Shown: piece after piece, positions 47,155 through 57,017 of the stretch
How the letters are laid out: the number at the start of each line of letters is the position of its first letter
How positions within the stretch are numbered: position 1 is the stretch's first letter
DNA from: Ampelocalamus luodianensis
Lineage: Eukaryota > Streptophyta > Magnoliopsida > Poales > Poaceae
Length of the DNA stretch: 64,000 nt
Assembly (NCBI GenBank): GCA_036346255.1
Contig: CM070617.1
Span: forward strand, 21,441,080 to 21,505,079
Reading direction: 5' to 3'
The notes under the pieces: model-generated
What the model was told of the DNA's origin: nothing
Databases searched by the model: none
The model's input: the letters and a program-made list of their open reading frames with translations, nothing else
Program-made: the position numbers and the translations under genes

Positions 47155-47945
47155 TCAAGGGGTGGTGATGTCGTGGATGCTCTTGCGCTTGGAGTCGCGG
47201 GTGGCGGCGTTCGTCTGCCGGATGAAGTACTTCTGCGCGTGGCTGGCCACCTGCGTCGGCGTCCGGCTCCTCACCGAGAACCGCGAGATGTTCCTCCAGT
47301 CGCCTCGGCCGTACTTCTCCAGCCCCTCAAGAAACAACCTGCGCACGCATCGTGTAACAACAAACAAGAGACGTAAATAAGGTTTTTTTTTTAAAAAAAA
47401 AAAGGAAGGTAAATTTACAAGGATAGGCGGTTGCCATTGTGTGGCTGGCATGTGGGACCCACGTGCCAGCTGGGAAAAGTTCGTTGGCTTCTCCGCTAAA
47501 CAAGCGGACGCGGAAAGAACCGGAGAATTCTCCAGAACCTCCACGATCAGAGATGAACAGAAAGGAGAATGGAAACGGAGATTTGGGACTTTCTTTGCCA
47601 TCCATACCTGTGTTCTTCCTCGGACCAGGGTATGCCGCGGCGCCGCTCCTCGCCGCGGGACTTGCCGGCGCGGCGGTCGGGGGCGCCGTCCTCGTTGTCG
47701 TCCTCGTCCCAGCAGCCGGGGAAGTCGACGGCGCCGCGCTCGATGAGGTCGACGTCGGCGACGAGCGCCTGGTAGTGCTCCCACACCTCCTGCGGGGTGC
47801 GCCCGGGGAGCTGCGCCGCGACGAGCGCCCACCGGTCCGGCGTGTGCTCCGGGCACAGCACCAGCGCGCTCTCGAACACCTTGTCCTCCTCCTTGCTCCA
47901 CGGCAGTCTCGCCACCGGCCGCCCAGCAGCGCGGTAGAAATCCAT
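47155..47945 (-). CDS. Two-SANT MYB transcription factor, DIVARICATA type
   Basis: Exons 47945-47608 and 47338-47155 are joined across a 269-bp GT-AG intron and give 173 codons. The N-terminal SANT/MYB repeat spans about residues 13-68 (LPWSKEEDKVFESAL...RWALVAAQLPGRT), and the second about 105-155 (GIPWSEEEHRLFLEGLEKYG...WRNIS...SRTPTQVASHAQKYFIR). The SHAQKYF motif (145-151) marks the DIV/I-box subgroup of plant MYB-related factors, nuclear DNA-binding proteins for GATAA/I-box elements. The protein stops soon after repeat 2 (KSIHDITTP), shorter than many DIV proteins, which have a longer tail. The first repeat and the linker (DFPGCW) are typical. It stands between two inverted MULE copies. 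Confidence 0.92.
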
Positions 47946-48078
47946 GGCCTCTCCTCCCGTGACGACACGATCTGTGCAAAGTGCGCTACCTCAATTAACT
48001 AGCGCGTTGCGTGTGCTCGTGGGCGGATGGGTGGGCGGCGCCGTGTGTTGGTTTGGTTCGTTGCGCGTGGGAACCGAG

Positions 48079-48087
48079 TTTATAAAG
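48079..48087 (-). promoter_or_regulatory. Candidate TATA box of the MYB gene
   Basis: CTTTATAAAC on the minus strand about 135 bases upstream of the ATG, in otherwise GC-rich sequence. Confidence 0.5.
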
Positions 48088-48535
48088 CTTCTCGGGGTGG
48101 GGTACACCGGTACACGGGACCTGATCTCAAGAACAGAACGGGGGCTGGGCTGGGAATCCTGTGGGGCCTTTTACTTGGCCGCGTGCTCACGTTTTGGGCG
48201 TGCGCACGCGCGTGTGGGGTGGGGGAATCGGCGCCGGACGGGGACGGCGCCGGACCGGGGGACGCGTGCGCGTTGGTGCGCGCGGCACGGCGGTAAATGC
48301 CAACGAGCAGCCGTCGGCCGCGGTAGGGTCGGAATATAGGAGCGGACGGGCCTCTTTTTGCTGGATTTTTTCAGTTTCTTGTGCCGTTAGTTCGCCGTGG
48401 AGCACCTTGTTTGTTTTACCAGTGCATGGTACGTTTGTTAGTCTGGTTTGAGGTGTTATTGACTAACTGATAATCTATAAGTATAGCATTGGTTAATGTT
48501 ATCAACTCCTCCACTCTTAACATGCTTTCATCAGA
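48088..48535. other. MYB promoter region up to the second MULE
   Basis: GC-rich (48150-48330), with no other gene recognised. Open frames here are compositional. Confidence 0.4.
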
Positions 48536-49139
48536 GTTTTTGCCCTAAGTCGCACTGTTGCACGCGTTTTTGATAGAAGTGACGTATCTCGCGCCATATT
48601 ACCAAAAATGGCAGCACAGAAGTGTCGTTCGGCGACATGTGTGCATTTCCATGCTTCCCGCGCCCAGCATCAATCTCGGCTGCATGCCCATAGTCCAGAC
48701 AAACAGTGTGCCAACACGTGTTGCCTCTGCACGCCTACCGCTCGGACAGAGCCGCCTCCACACACCTACCGACCGGATTGCGTGTTACCGCCTAGAGAAG
48801 CCGTGTCCCCCCCCCCCTCGACGTCCGGACAACCCTCCTCCGCACAAGTGTCGCCCGAACATGGATCTTTGTCAGCCCCTAGCCAGGAGTGCCGCGCCCG
48901 GAAAGATCTCTGGATTTTCCGCCACCATCACGCTGCACTGTCTGCAGGAATTGTCTTCGCGCGACTATAAATACCGGAGTCGCTCTCGTTCTCGGTCATT
49001 CTCAACTGCGTTTTCGTTCTCGTTCGCGCTCGTCGCTGAGAACACAGAGAACAAAATAAAAAAAATTGGAGATTAAAGTTTGGAGCAGTTCTCAGGACCG
49101 TACCAGTATTGAACGGACCCCCTGAAGGGCGGGTATTTT

Positions 49140-49957
49140 TTTTGTCCACTGCATTTGTCGTTGTTACTGTAGTCGTAGTTAATTAGTCTTATTCAACTTG
49201 TCCTAATTAATGTAGCTTGTAGTCGTAATTAAATAGTTGTTAATAATTTAGCGGTAGTTTATTACTGCATATTACTAAGAGGTAATAATTAGTCGTAACT
49301 AATGTATCGGTAATTAATGAGTGCTTAGTAATTAGTGTCAATTAATTAGTCGTAATTAATTAGGCTTTATTATTTAAGTACGAATTAGTTAGTGGTTAAA
49401 AATTTGTGGTAATTAATCAATTATAATTAGTTTAGTAGTAATTATTTAGGCATAATTTATTTGGTGGAAATTAACTAGTCGTAATTAATTAGTCATAATT
49501 AATTTAGTGGTAAGGGATCAATGGTAATTAATAAATCTTAATTGCTTGAGTCGTAGTTTATTAGTGGTAATTACACTAGTGCAAATGGAGTTGTTGAATT
49601 TACGTGACCATAATTACTTTGTTGGTAAGTAACGACCCCTAGTTAATTAGGGGTGACTAAATAAACGTAATTAATTATAATTAATTTTGTATGTGCGTAG
49701 TTAATCATTCTTAATTAATTAATCATAACTAATTCAGTGGGAATTACTTAGATGTAACTAATTTGTTGCTAATTAATTAATAATACATATTTCATTACTC
49801 GTATTTAATTGATTACTTGCATGTAATATGTCGTAATTATTTGTGTCGTGGATAATTACTGGTGAATAAATTACTCGTAATTAATTAGTAATAATTAATC
49901 TAGTCATACATACCATGTTTGTTATATCACGTACCGTAAATCGAGTTGTTGTGGCTT
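49140..49957 (+). repeat. TTAATTAGT-rich 5'UTR intron of MULE copy 2
   Basis: Degenerate repetition of TTAATTAGTCGTAATTAATT-like words over about 0.8 kb, ending in TTGTGGCTTTAG, which matches the acceptor of copy 1 (TTGTTGCTTTAG). Confidence 0.7.
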
Positions 49958-52900
49958 TAGGTTGTTATGGCGACGGTCTCGTACAGGCCGGACTCGATGG
50001 GTTGGACCTGTCGAGATGCCAGTACAAGGTGGTCCAGGGGGCTCGATGCGATGAATATCCACAAGCTTAGGAGCTACATCCGGAGGGAGATCGATACGGA
50101 TCCAATGACGTAGAAACTTATCATCGAGGGGATCACCTGCACGAATAGGGAAGGACAGGGTGTATGGGAGCTGGTCAAGGTGATTGGAAGCGTAACATGG
50201 GGCCAGTACATGCAGTTTGCTTCCCAGCCTGAGGCGGTGATATACAGGAAGTCGATGGTTGATGTGAATTTCGTACGCAGGGCACCGATAAACCTTGATA
50301 TTGTCGGTGCCTCGGGAAATGGGCAACCACGTGCGGAGCTTGAAGACGGTAGCATGAAATATGTTGTTTTGGAGGAAGTCCACGAGAGAAGACTTGCACA
50401 TAATTTTGTGCAAAATAAGGGGGGCAAAACTGTGGTGGTTGGCTCGCACTGACTGTCACGAGTATCTACTAGACCAGCCTCTCGGGTTGGAGTCCGATGA
50501 GACCGCTGACCCAGGCTCGGATGGTAGCAGGGAGGACGCACCCCAGGGTACTGGTCCTACCGGCAGAATTGTGTCATCAGATGTGCCTTATGTAGCATCG
50601 TGACTTGATGATATTACGATACGTTCGCTCATACTACCACAAGAAGAAGGGTCCCAGTGCAAGTTTGATGCCGACACCCTCTTAGTTGGGCAGCACTTCC
50701 CTAGCAAGGCGGCCGTGCAACAAGCTATAGCACGGTACATCTTGTCCATCAGCCGTGTGTACTGGGTGCACCGGTCTAACCCATCATATTATGCAGTGAA
50801 GTGCGTAGTGCAATGCTGCCCTGGCAAGGTCAGCGCTCACTGAGCAAAGTTCTTCGGCTCGATCTTCATGGTCAAGGCGGTGACCAAACACACTTGCGAG
50901 CTTAGCGAGCCCCTACAGCAACATCGAAATGTGACTTCCGCATATGTGGCAAGCTTCATCAGCCACCTAGCTACGGAGGATGTGTCCATCTCCCCTAAGT
51001 TGTTGTTGTCGAAAGTCGCCAATCTGGTTGGTCATCTAATCAGCTACAACAATGTTCGACGAGCCAAGCAAAAGGTTATCGAGTCTATGTACGGAACATA
51101 CGAAGAGGCATACAACCTTTGTGCCAAGAATACTTCACTAGATTGCCGAAGTAAACCCGGGCACGTACATAACACAAGGTTGAAAGTGAAGATGCTGATG
51201 GAGGCCCCAACTGCTTTATACTGGACCAGATGTTCCGGGCTTTTTCCTAGGCCATAGAGGGCTTCAAGTTCTATCGTCCTATGCTCACGATGGATGACAC
51301 TTTCCTTACAGGGAGGTACAAGAGCATCATTCTCACAGCAGTGACGGCCAACGCGAATGACCAGCTTCTTCTGGTTGCTTTTGCCATTTGTAGAGAATGA
51401 GAACACATTCAGTTGGTTGTGTTTCTTGGCGAATGTGAAGCGGACGGTTATGAGAGACCGGGCCAACATATGCCTTATCACTTACCGAAATGCTCGGTTG
51501 TTGGTGGCTCTAAACACCATGAAGAATGGGATGAAACCCCTTCACTAGTGGAACGACGTGAAAACTCAGTGGTGCATGAGGCATTCTGCATCAAACTTCT
51601 TCACACGGTTTCATAGCGAGGTAATAATGAAGACGTTCAAGGCATTGTGCATGCAGAATCAGAGACAAAAGTTTGTGTTCATCTGGATAGACCTCGAACA
51701 TCAGACTACGGGACATATAAAAGAGTCTCTTCTGGATGCACAGGAGGGGCAAGAGGCCATGAGCGGGTAATCCAGGAGGACCATAAGTTTCATACAGTGG
51801 ATTAATCTCCACGCTCCTGAGTTGGAGAAATGGCCGCTGCTCTATGACACAGACGGTGCGAGGTACAGAATTATGACAACCAGCATGTCCAAGGTGTACA
51901 ACAGTGTGCTAAAAGGTGTGCGGTGCTTCCCTATCACCACGATCATCGAGGAGACATGGACTCGTACGGTCGGTTACTTGGTCAATAGAGCCACCACAGC
52001 GAGGCGATAATTGGAAGAACAGAAGCAATGATTCGAGAACATGCAGAAGTATATGGACCAGAAGATGGAGAAGACCCGAATGCATGATATCCGGGTGATT
52101 GATGGCCTCAGGAGGAAGTACGAGATTAGGCTGAGGCAAAAATATGTTAATAGTAATGCCGAGGGGAAAGAAAACATGCATACACCCTGGGTGATGTGGC
52201 TACATACACCTGCAACAAGCCAAAGCTCCTACACATGCATGCTTGCATGCGTACAAGGCGTATGCACAATTGAGGTAGATGTCTACGCCTTATATCTGTG
52301 AGTATTACGACATGTAGCCTCGTTTCGGTACATGGAGTGTAGAGTTTCACTCGTATGGCGTGGAGATGAACTATAGGGATCTTTGGCCGGACAGGGTGCA
52401 ATGGGGTCTGAACAAGGCCTTGAAGTCAATTAGGAAGGGATGACGGCAGACTCGATGCTTTCGAACGACATGGATAACAGTCAGTGTGGGGGCTTAAGCC
52501 ACACGATAAAGTGAAGGATATGTAGGACCGTTGGGCACTCCACGATGGATTGCCCCAACAGACTGAGCTCGTCTAGTCATCATTCAGTGTCATAATTTAT
52601 TGTATTGTCTGCCTGCACGGGGACCGTCATGTCATGTAAATGGGTAGTCCACTCATATTTGTGCATATCTTTATGTCATTCTTTGTTAACTGTACGTATG
52701 TACACCAAGGTAGTTAGGATCGCGATCCTACTCTTAGAGTCTGACGATTCTACGAACCCATGATAGCCTGTCGATCCAAATCGCACTGTCGATCCTACTC
52801 GTAGAGACTTAGGGCAAACAAAATTGTAATTTTTTTAGAGCCCAGGCTTTGCTGATATTTTATTTTAGAGCAAAATTTGTTGATATTAATTTCTCAGAAT

Positions 52901-53076
52901 GAAACTATAAATAAACAAGGAGCATGCAAAATATTGTATCAGTGTGGTAATGCTAGTATAAATATCTATATTATGGCATGAGCAATCTTGAGCTTGATAA
53001 AGATAAGCTATTTTTATTCCTGGAGTATGTCTAGCTACTTTTAAGGAACATGCAAGTGGTAAACCATATAAGAATT

Positions 53077-53853
53077 TGTCGGTGTTTTAGAATCGATCTT
53101 ACGTAAAGATTGTTTGATTCAGGGGGTCTCTACAATTGATCACGCAGACAGAAAAGACATAGAGATTTTTATACAAGTTCAGTCATTCTCTAGAGAGAAT
53201 AACAACCCTACTCCTGCGTGTATTGTATTGTGTATACTAGTTACAATGAGCGGAAAGACTTGAGCTTACACTACTACTGATTGCGTCTCAATCGCCCCCC
53301 ACTTCTCTCTAACTGAAGTCTTTTTATAGTACGTGTAGAGGTAGTTGTTCCAGGTCAAGAGACACCCTATTATTCCGTAATAATGGTAGTAATCACCGGG
53401 GTAGTAACCTCCCCACGTTGCCTAACAGTTACCACTCAGAGATAATAGTGCGTTACATGCAGTTACTCTAGAGAATAACTGCATATATTGGCTGCTCAGA
53501 TCTCGTAGTTAATTGGGCCTACAGGCAAGTGGACCCAATTAACTATGAGGAAGTCGTGACAGGTCTGGTCGTAGAAGGACTTATGACCAGGGTATAGTTG
53601 TAGAAAACCTTACGACTGGTTACTGGTCGTAGAAGGACTTACGATTATGGGTGATCGTAGAAGAACTTATGATCATATGGTAGTCGTAGAAGGACTTACG
53701 ACTATGGGGGTGGTCGTAGAAGAACTTACGATCACCTAATTGGCTTCTCCCTTACAACTATAAGGGGTATATTTAATAGCCGTGTGACGTCATATTTACC
53801 TATAGTACTAATTACAGATAAATAGTAAAATAAGAATTATTAGATCCTCGTCA
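53077..53853 (-). mobile_element. Solo LTR, 777 bp, with hairpin array
   Basis: The plus strand begins TGTCGGTGTTTTAG and ends ATCCTCGTCA, so on the minus strand the LTR is TGACGAGGAT...AACACCGACA. Flanks GAATT (53072-53076) and GAATC (53854-53858) agree at 4 of 5. A minus-strand TATA (TATAAAAAGAC) near 53320-53330 supports the orientation. No internal retroelement sequence, so it is a solo LTR nested in the hAT-like element. Confidence 0.75.
53567..53745. repeat. Array of palindromic GTCGTAGAAGGACTTACGAC units
   Basis: At least six units of the form GGTCGTAGAAGGACTTACGAC (variants GATCGTAGAAGAACTTATGATC, GTTGTAGAAAACCTTACGAC) occur at a spacing of about 25-35 bases. Each unit has complementary ends and compensated changes such as GTCGTA/TACGAC versus GATCGTA/TATGATC. 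Confidence 0.85.
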
Positions 53854-54441
53854 GAATCATACAAACTTATAGTATAGATGTTAAATATGTGTATTTTTAC
53901 AATTCCGTAGAATCGCTAATTCTACGATTCGATATTACGATTTCGATCCTACCGAAGGCAAATCGATCTAACTCAGGATCTCGACTCTGACTATCTTGAT
54001 GTACACATTATATTTGTTCTGACCTGACTCACCCTTATTTTGTGTGCAACAACAAAACATTACGTTGGCCTAAAATATGTCGGATTTGTCGTCGAACTTT
54101 TTTAGCAAAGATACTGCAGAATCGTAAGTGGCTTGCGAAGAGGACTAAACTCTACCCAAATTTTTCTATGAAGGATGCGTCAGTACCACCAGGGTTTCCA
54201 TGCCTGCAATATGTGTGCAAACAGCTAGCAAAAATCATTCAGTCCACACACCCAACCACCGCCGCTCGGGCGTAATACACATGTGGGAACGTCTTTGTAA
54301 GAAAATCTTACGCACACATCGATTTATCACACCCTAAGTTGAATTCCATAAATTTCTAACTTCATCCATGCGTAATGGTAGCCCGAGATGCGTTATAGTT
54401 TCTTCCAATGAATCAACGGCCCAGAGATGTACGATAGGGCG

Positions 54442-56149
54442 TGAAGGGCTACGAGTAGGCCACGATAGCACAAAACGAAAATTTTACCATGCAACTAAGG
54501 AACCTTCGCTAGTAATAGATCACAAGATTATCACTAGACGTACCGACTCGTAGCGAAAGTAGAGTCGATGTAGCGATTTAATGCAGTAGTAGTCGTACTC
54601 GCTACACATCATATCCTCCTGCTCCTGTGATCGTCACAAGTTGCAGATCGTCCTAGTGCTGATGCTTCGCAACAACACCTCCAAGGTATCCACACATACG
54701 GGATAGAGACACCACACGTTGGAGTGCTAGTGCCAGCGGCGTGGTTGAGGAAGGCGTGGCTATTAGGGTTTCGAAAATTCTTCAAAAGCTTACTTCACCC
54801 CATGTCACCGCCCCTCTATATATAGGCATCCATGACAGGTCTCCAACTTGAGGCCCATTAGGAACTAGAGGTCTACAAGAATTCGGATCACCATACAAAT
54901 AAAATCTCAACCCTTTAAGTGTGTGACCCTATAGGTTCATGTGTGATCAGTTGTGACTCGGAAACTCTTTTTCGACCACGAGTCGCTAGCGGTACCTAGC
55001 ATCACATAATGATTCCCGAACAAACATAGAATATATCGGACGAACCTTAATGCAATATGATATATGACCAGGTCCTTATCACTTACGACCAGCTCGTGAA
55101 TCCTTACAATCAGTTGGTGATTATGTTCGACCAGTCTACGACCAGCTCGTATCTCTATACGACCAATTTACGACCAGCTTCGACCACAAGACTTTCCTGA
55201 ACCACCTTCAAACCTCTTCAAGACGTCCTATTGGACCTTCTCAATAGGTTTCTCCAGGACCACTCCCGGACCACTCCACGACCACTCCCGGACCATTCCA
55301 GGACCACTCCCCATAGAGGTCCTAGAGAGAAGGTCCTAGAAAGCAGTTATCCACATGTGGTTAAAAGATATTAGCCGTACTATCTGGTCTAACTGAACAA
55401 TCTATTTGTGTATTATCCCTTTGCCTCCCGACATCTGATTGAACTCCAGGTGAGATTATTTGTCATCCATGGACTATTCAATACTTTCTCAATCAAGTGT
55501 CGAATAACTCCATATGGTCGACACTTCGATCACTAGTGGCATGGCCATGCACTTTCTTTATCTGACCACAACGAGGGGCCCAAAGACATCTCTCCTATTA
55601 TGTTAGAAGGAACAAATCCCATATCTGACCAGTCACATTCCTCCATATATTTCATAACATACCCGAAAGCTACTTTTATAACTACCAAGTTATGAGTAGT
55701 GTTTGGTAACCCCTAAGAGCGCTATTACACATGTAGAAAACCATGCTGATCTCAGATCTAAGGATTATACATCATCATTGCTTGAGATCAACTAATGACA
55801 CATAAAATCATAACAATCTCAATAGTACCTCAAGGTGGGTCTAACCAACACCATGTTCTCTAACATGTGTCCATATTATTGGCTTGATATCTTCATATCT
55901 ATGACCTGTGAAACATAGTAATCAATCAATACATATGCTAGTCTATTCATATGTATTCTCATATGTTTTTCGACTAGGGAACGTTTAAGAATAATCATCG
56001 CAGAAATATAGAATTTCACAATCAAGTCATATACTTGATAATAAATATTATCGATATCATTCTAGGAACAAGATAACATATTATCCAATATTATGAACAT
56101 AACAAAATATAATCATCTCCATGATTGCCTCTAGGGCATATTTCCAACA
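54442..56149 (-). mobile_element. Solo LTR, 1.7 kb, Angela/RIRE1-like copia
   Basis: On the minus strand it starts TGTTGGAAATATGCCCTAGA and ends TAGCCCTTCA. The flanks GGGCG (54437-54441) and GGGCA (56150-56154) agree at 4 of 5; the uninterrupted MULE copy 1 reads GGGCG at this site. A TATA (CTATATATAG) lies near 54814-54824. It shares its start and much of its body layout with the LTR at 42908-44244 but has extra repeat-rich sequence (CACTCCCGGACCACTCC, TACGACCAG words) at 55060-55320. Confidence 0.9.
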
Positions 56150-56279
56150 GGGCATTCATCCAGCAGATGTACATGCTGAACTACGCGATGCGAGCCGAGA
56201 CCTTCCAGCGATGGAAACCATACGTACCGGATCCTATCGAGAGGGCACCAGAGGAGCCCAAGATAGTAAGGTGGTGGTG

Positions 56280-56750
56280 GAGGACGCTCGAATAGGAAGC
56301 TGAGTACGACAAGGGGAATGCTCCTACTACTGAGACCGGCGGTCTTCGTAGAATTTCCCATCGCTCGGGCACACTCCATTTCGAAGAGGCGAGTTATGTA
56401 CAATTTGCATTCTGATTATGTATTTGGCCCTTTATTCTGCTAACATTATGCAATCGTCCAGCTCGTTTAGCAAAACATGGATGACTTCGATACTCGTCGT
56501 CGACGTGGGTAATCCCGAGACAAGGGGAAGGCTCCTGCTATTGATGCCGGCGGCCATCGTAGCATTTCCAATCGCCCTTCCGCACTCCATCTCGAAGAGG
56601 TGAGTTGTGTACAATTTGCATCCTAATTATGCATTTGGCCTTATGTTCTGCTAACATTACGCAATCGTCCAGCCCATGTCACAGAACATGGATGACTTCA
56701 AAGTTCGCTGCCGACATGGGCAGTCAAGAGACAATGGGAAAGGGCTAATG
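56280..56750 (+). repeat. Repeated C-terminal exons of the MULE transposase
   Basis: Two units contain ACAAGGGGAANGCTCCTNCTA...CACTCCATYTCGAAGAGG followed by GTGAGTTNTGTACAATTTGCAT and, after about 90 bases, CGTCCAGCYCRTNT...ATGGATGACTTC. Each reads as an exon of about 45 codons with a donor and an acceptor. The same exon occurs on the minus strand in MULE copy 1 near 40.85 and 37.1 kb. Confidence 0.7.
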
Positions 56751-57017
56751 CGACGCGAAGACTAATTTCAACCCCTTGAAAAGCCACACGTGTATCTTGC
56801 ATGCACCAAACCACGCACCACATTTAATTTGCAAAATACAAAGTGTATTCCTAAATTTCATCAAATTTTATATTACAACTCCACATGAAATGTCCAAACT
56901 CTCATGATTTTTCGGAACCGATTTACTTTGACAATACACACATAACATACAAAATATGCATACAAATATAGCACAACAAAAGCGCATAACATATATGTAG
57001 TCAATTATACACGGGAA

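Larger units (their letters stand above)
52706..53998. mobile_element. hAT-like non-autonomous element of a different family, holding a solo LTR
   Basis: Inverted ends CAAGGTAGTTAGGATCGCGA and CAAGATAGTCAGAGTCGAGA are flanked by a perfect 8-bp duplication ATGTACAC (52698-52705, 53999-54006). Subterminal GATCCTAC/TAGGATCG words are repeated in both orientations. Without the inserted LTR and its duplication it is about 510 bp. No coding capacity. The 8-bp duplication points to hAT; the ends differ from the TAGGGATGG family. Confidence 0.83.
49958..56760 (+). pseudogene. MULE transposase gene, second copy, broken
   Basis: Homologous throughout to the minus-strand transposase at 45417-36837. Pieces in order: LVQAGLDGLDLSRCQYKVV near 49970; MuDR-type region (FPSKAAVQQAIARY, then VKAVTKHTCELSEPLQQHRN, 50700-50930) and ISYNNVRRAKQKVIESMYG near 51040. 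The catalytic domain (MDDTFLTGRYKS near 51290, ENTFSWLCFLANVKR near 51400) follows, with the ITD of copy 1 here ITY (ITYRNARLL), so a catalytic acidic residue is lost. A SWIM-like tail (VYNSVLKGVRCFPITTI near 51900), KWLAKRTKLYPNFSMKDA near 54130 and repeated C-terminal exons at 56280-56750 complete it. Interrupted by a hAT-like element (52706) and a solo LTR (54442). Confidence 0.82.
48536..57017 (+). mobile_element. Second MULE copy, inverted and truncated (PMD arm lost)
   Basis: The left part repeats the organisation of the right arm of the 33-46.6 kb element in the opposite orientation: TTTTTGCCCTAAGTCGCAC-type end near 48536, CGGACAGAGCCGCCTC, a (A)TATAAATACC TATA near 48966-48976, a leader ending near 49100 and a TTAATTAGT-rich intron to about 49957. 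The transposase follows in plus orientation to about 56.76 kb. After that, sequence homologous to the PMD/transposase junction of element 1 (ACATACAAAATATGCATACA at 56947) continues until hAT#3 starts at 57018. The PMD gene and second arm are absent. The left boundary is approximate and no target duplication can be shown. Confidence 0.7.

Noticed and set aside
48608..49076. 120- and 172-codon frames
   Set aside because: They fall in the promoter/leader arm of MULE copy 2, homologous to non-coding sequence of copy 1.
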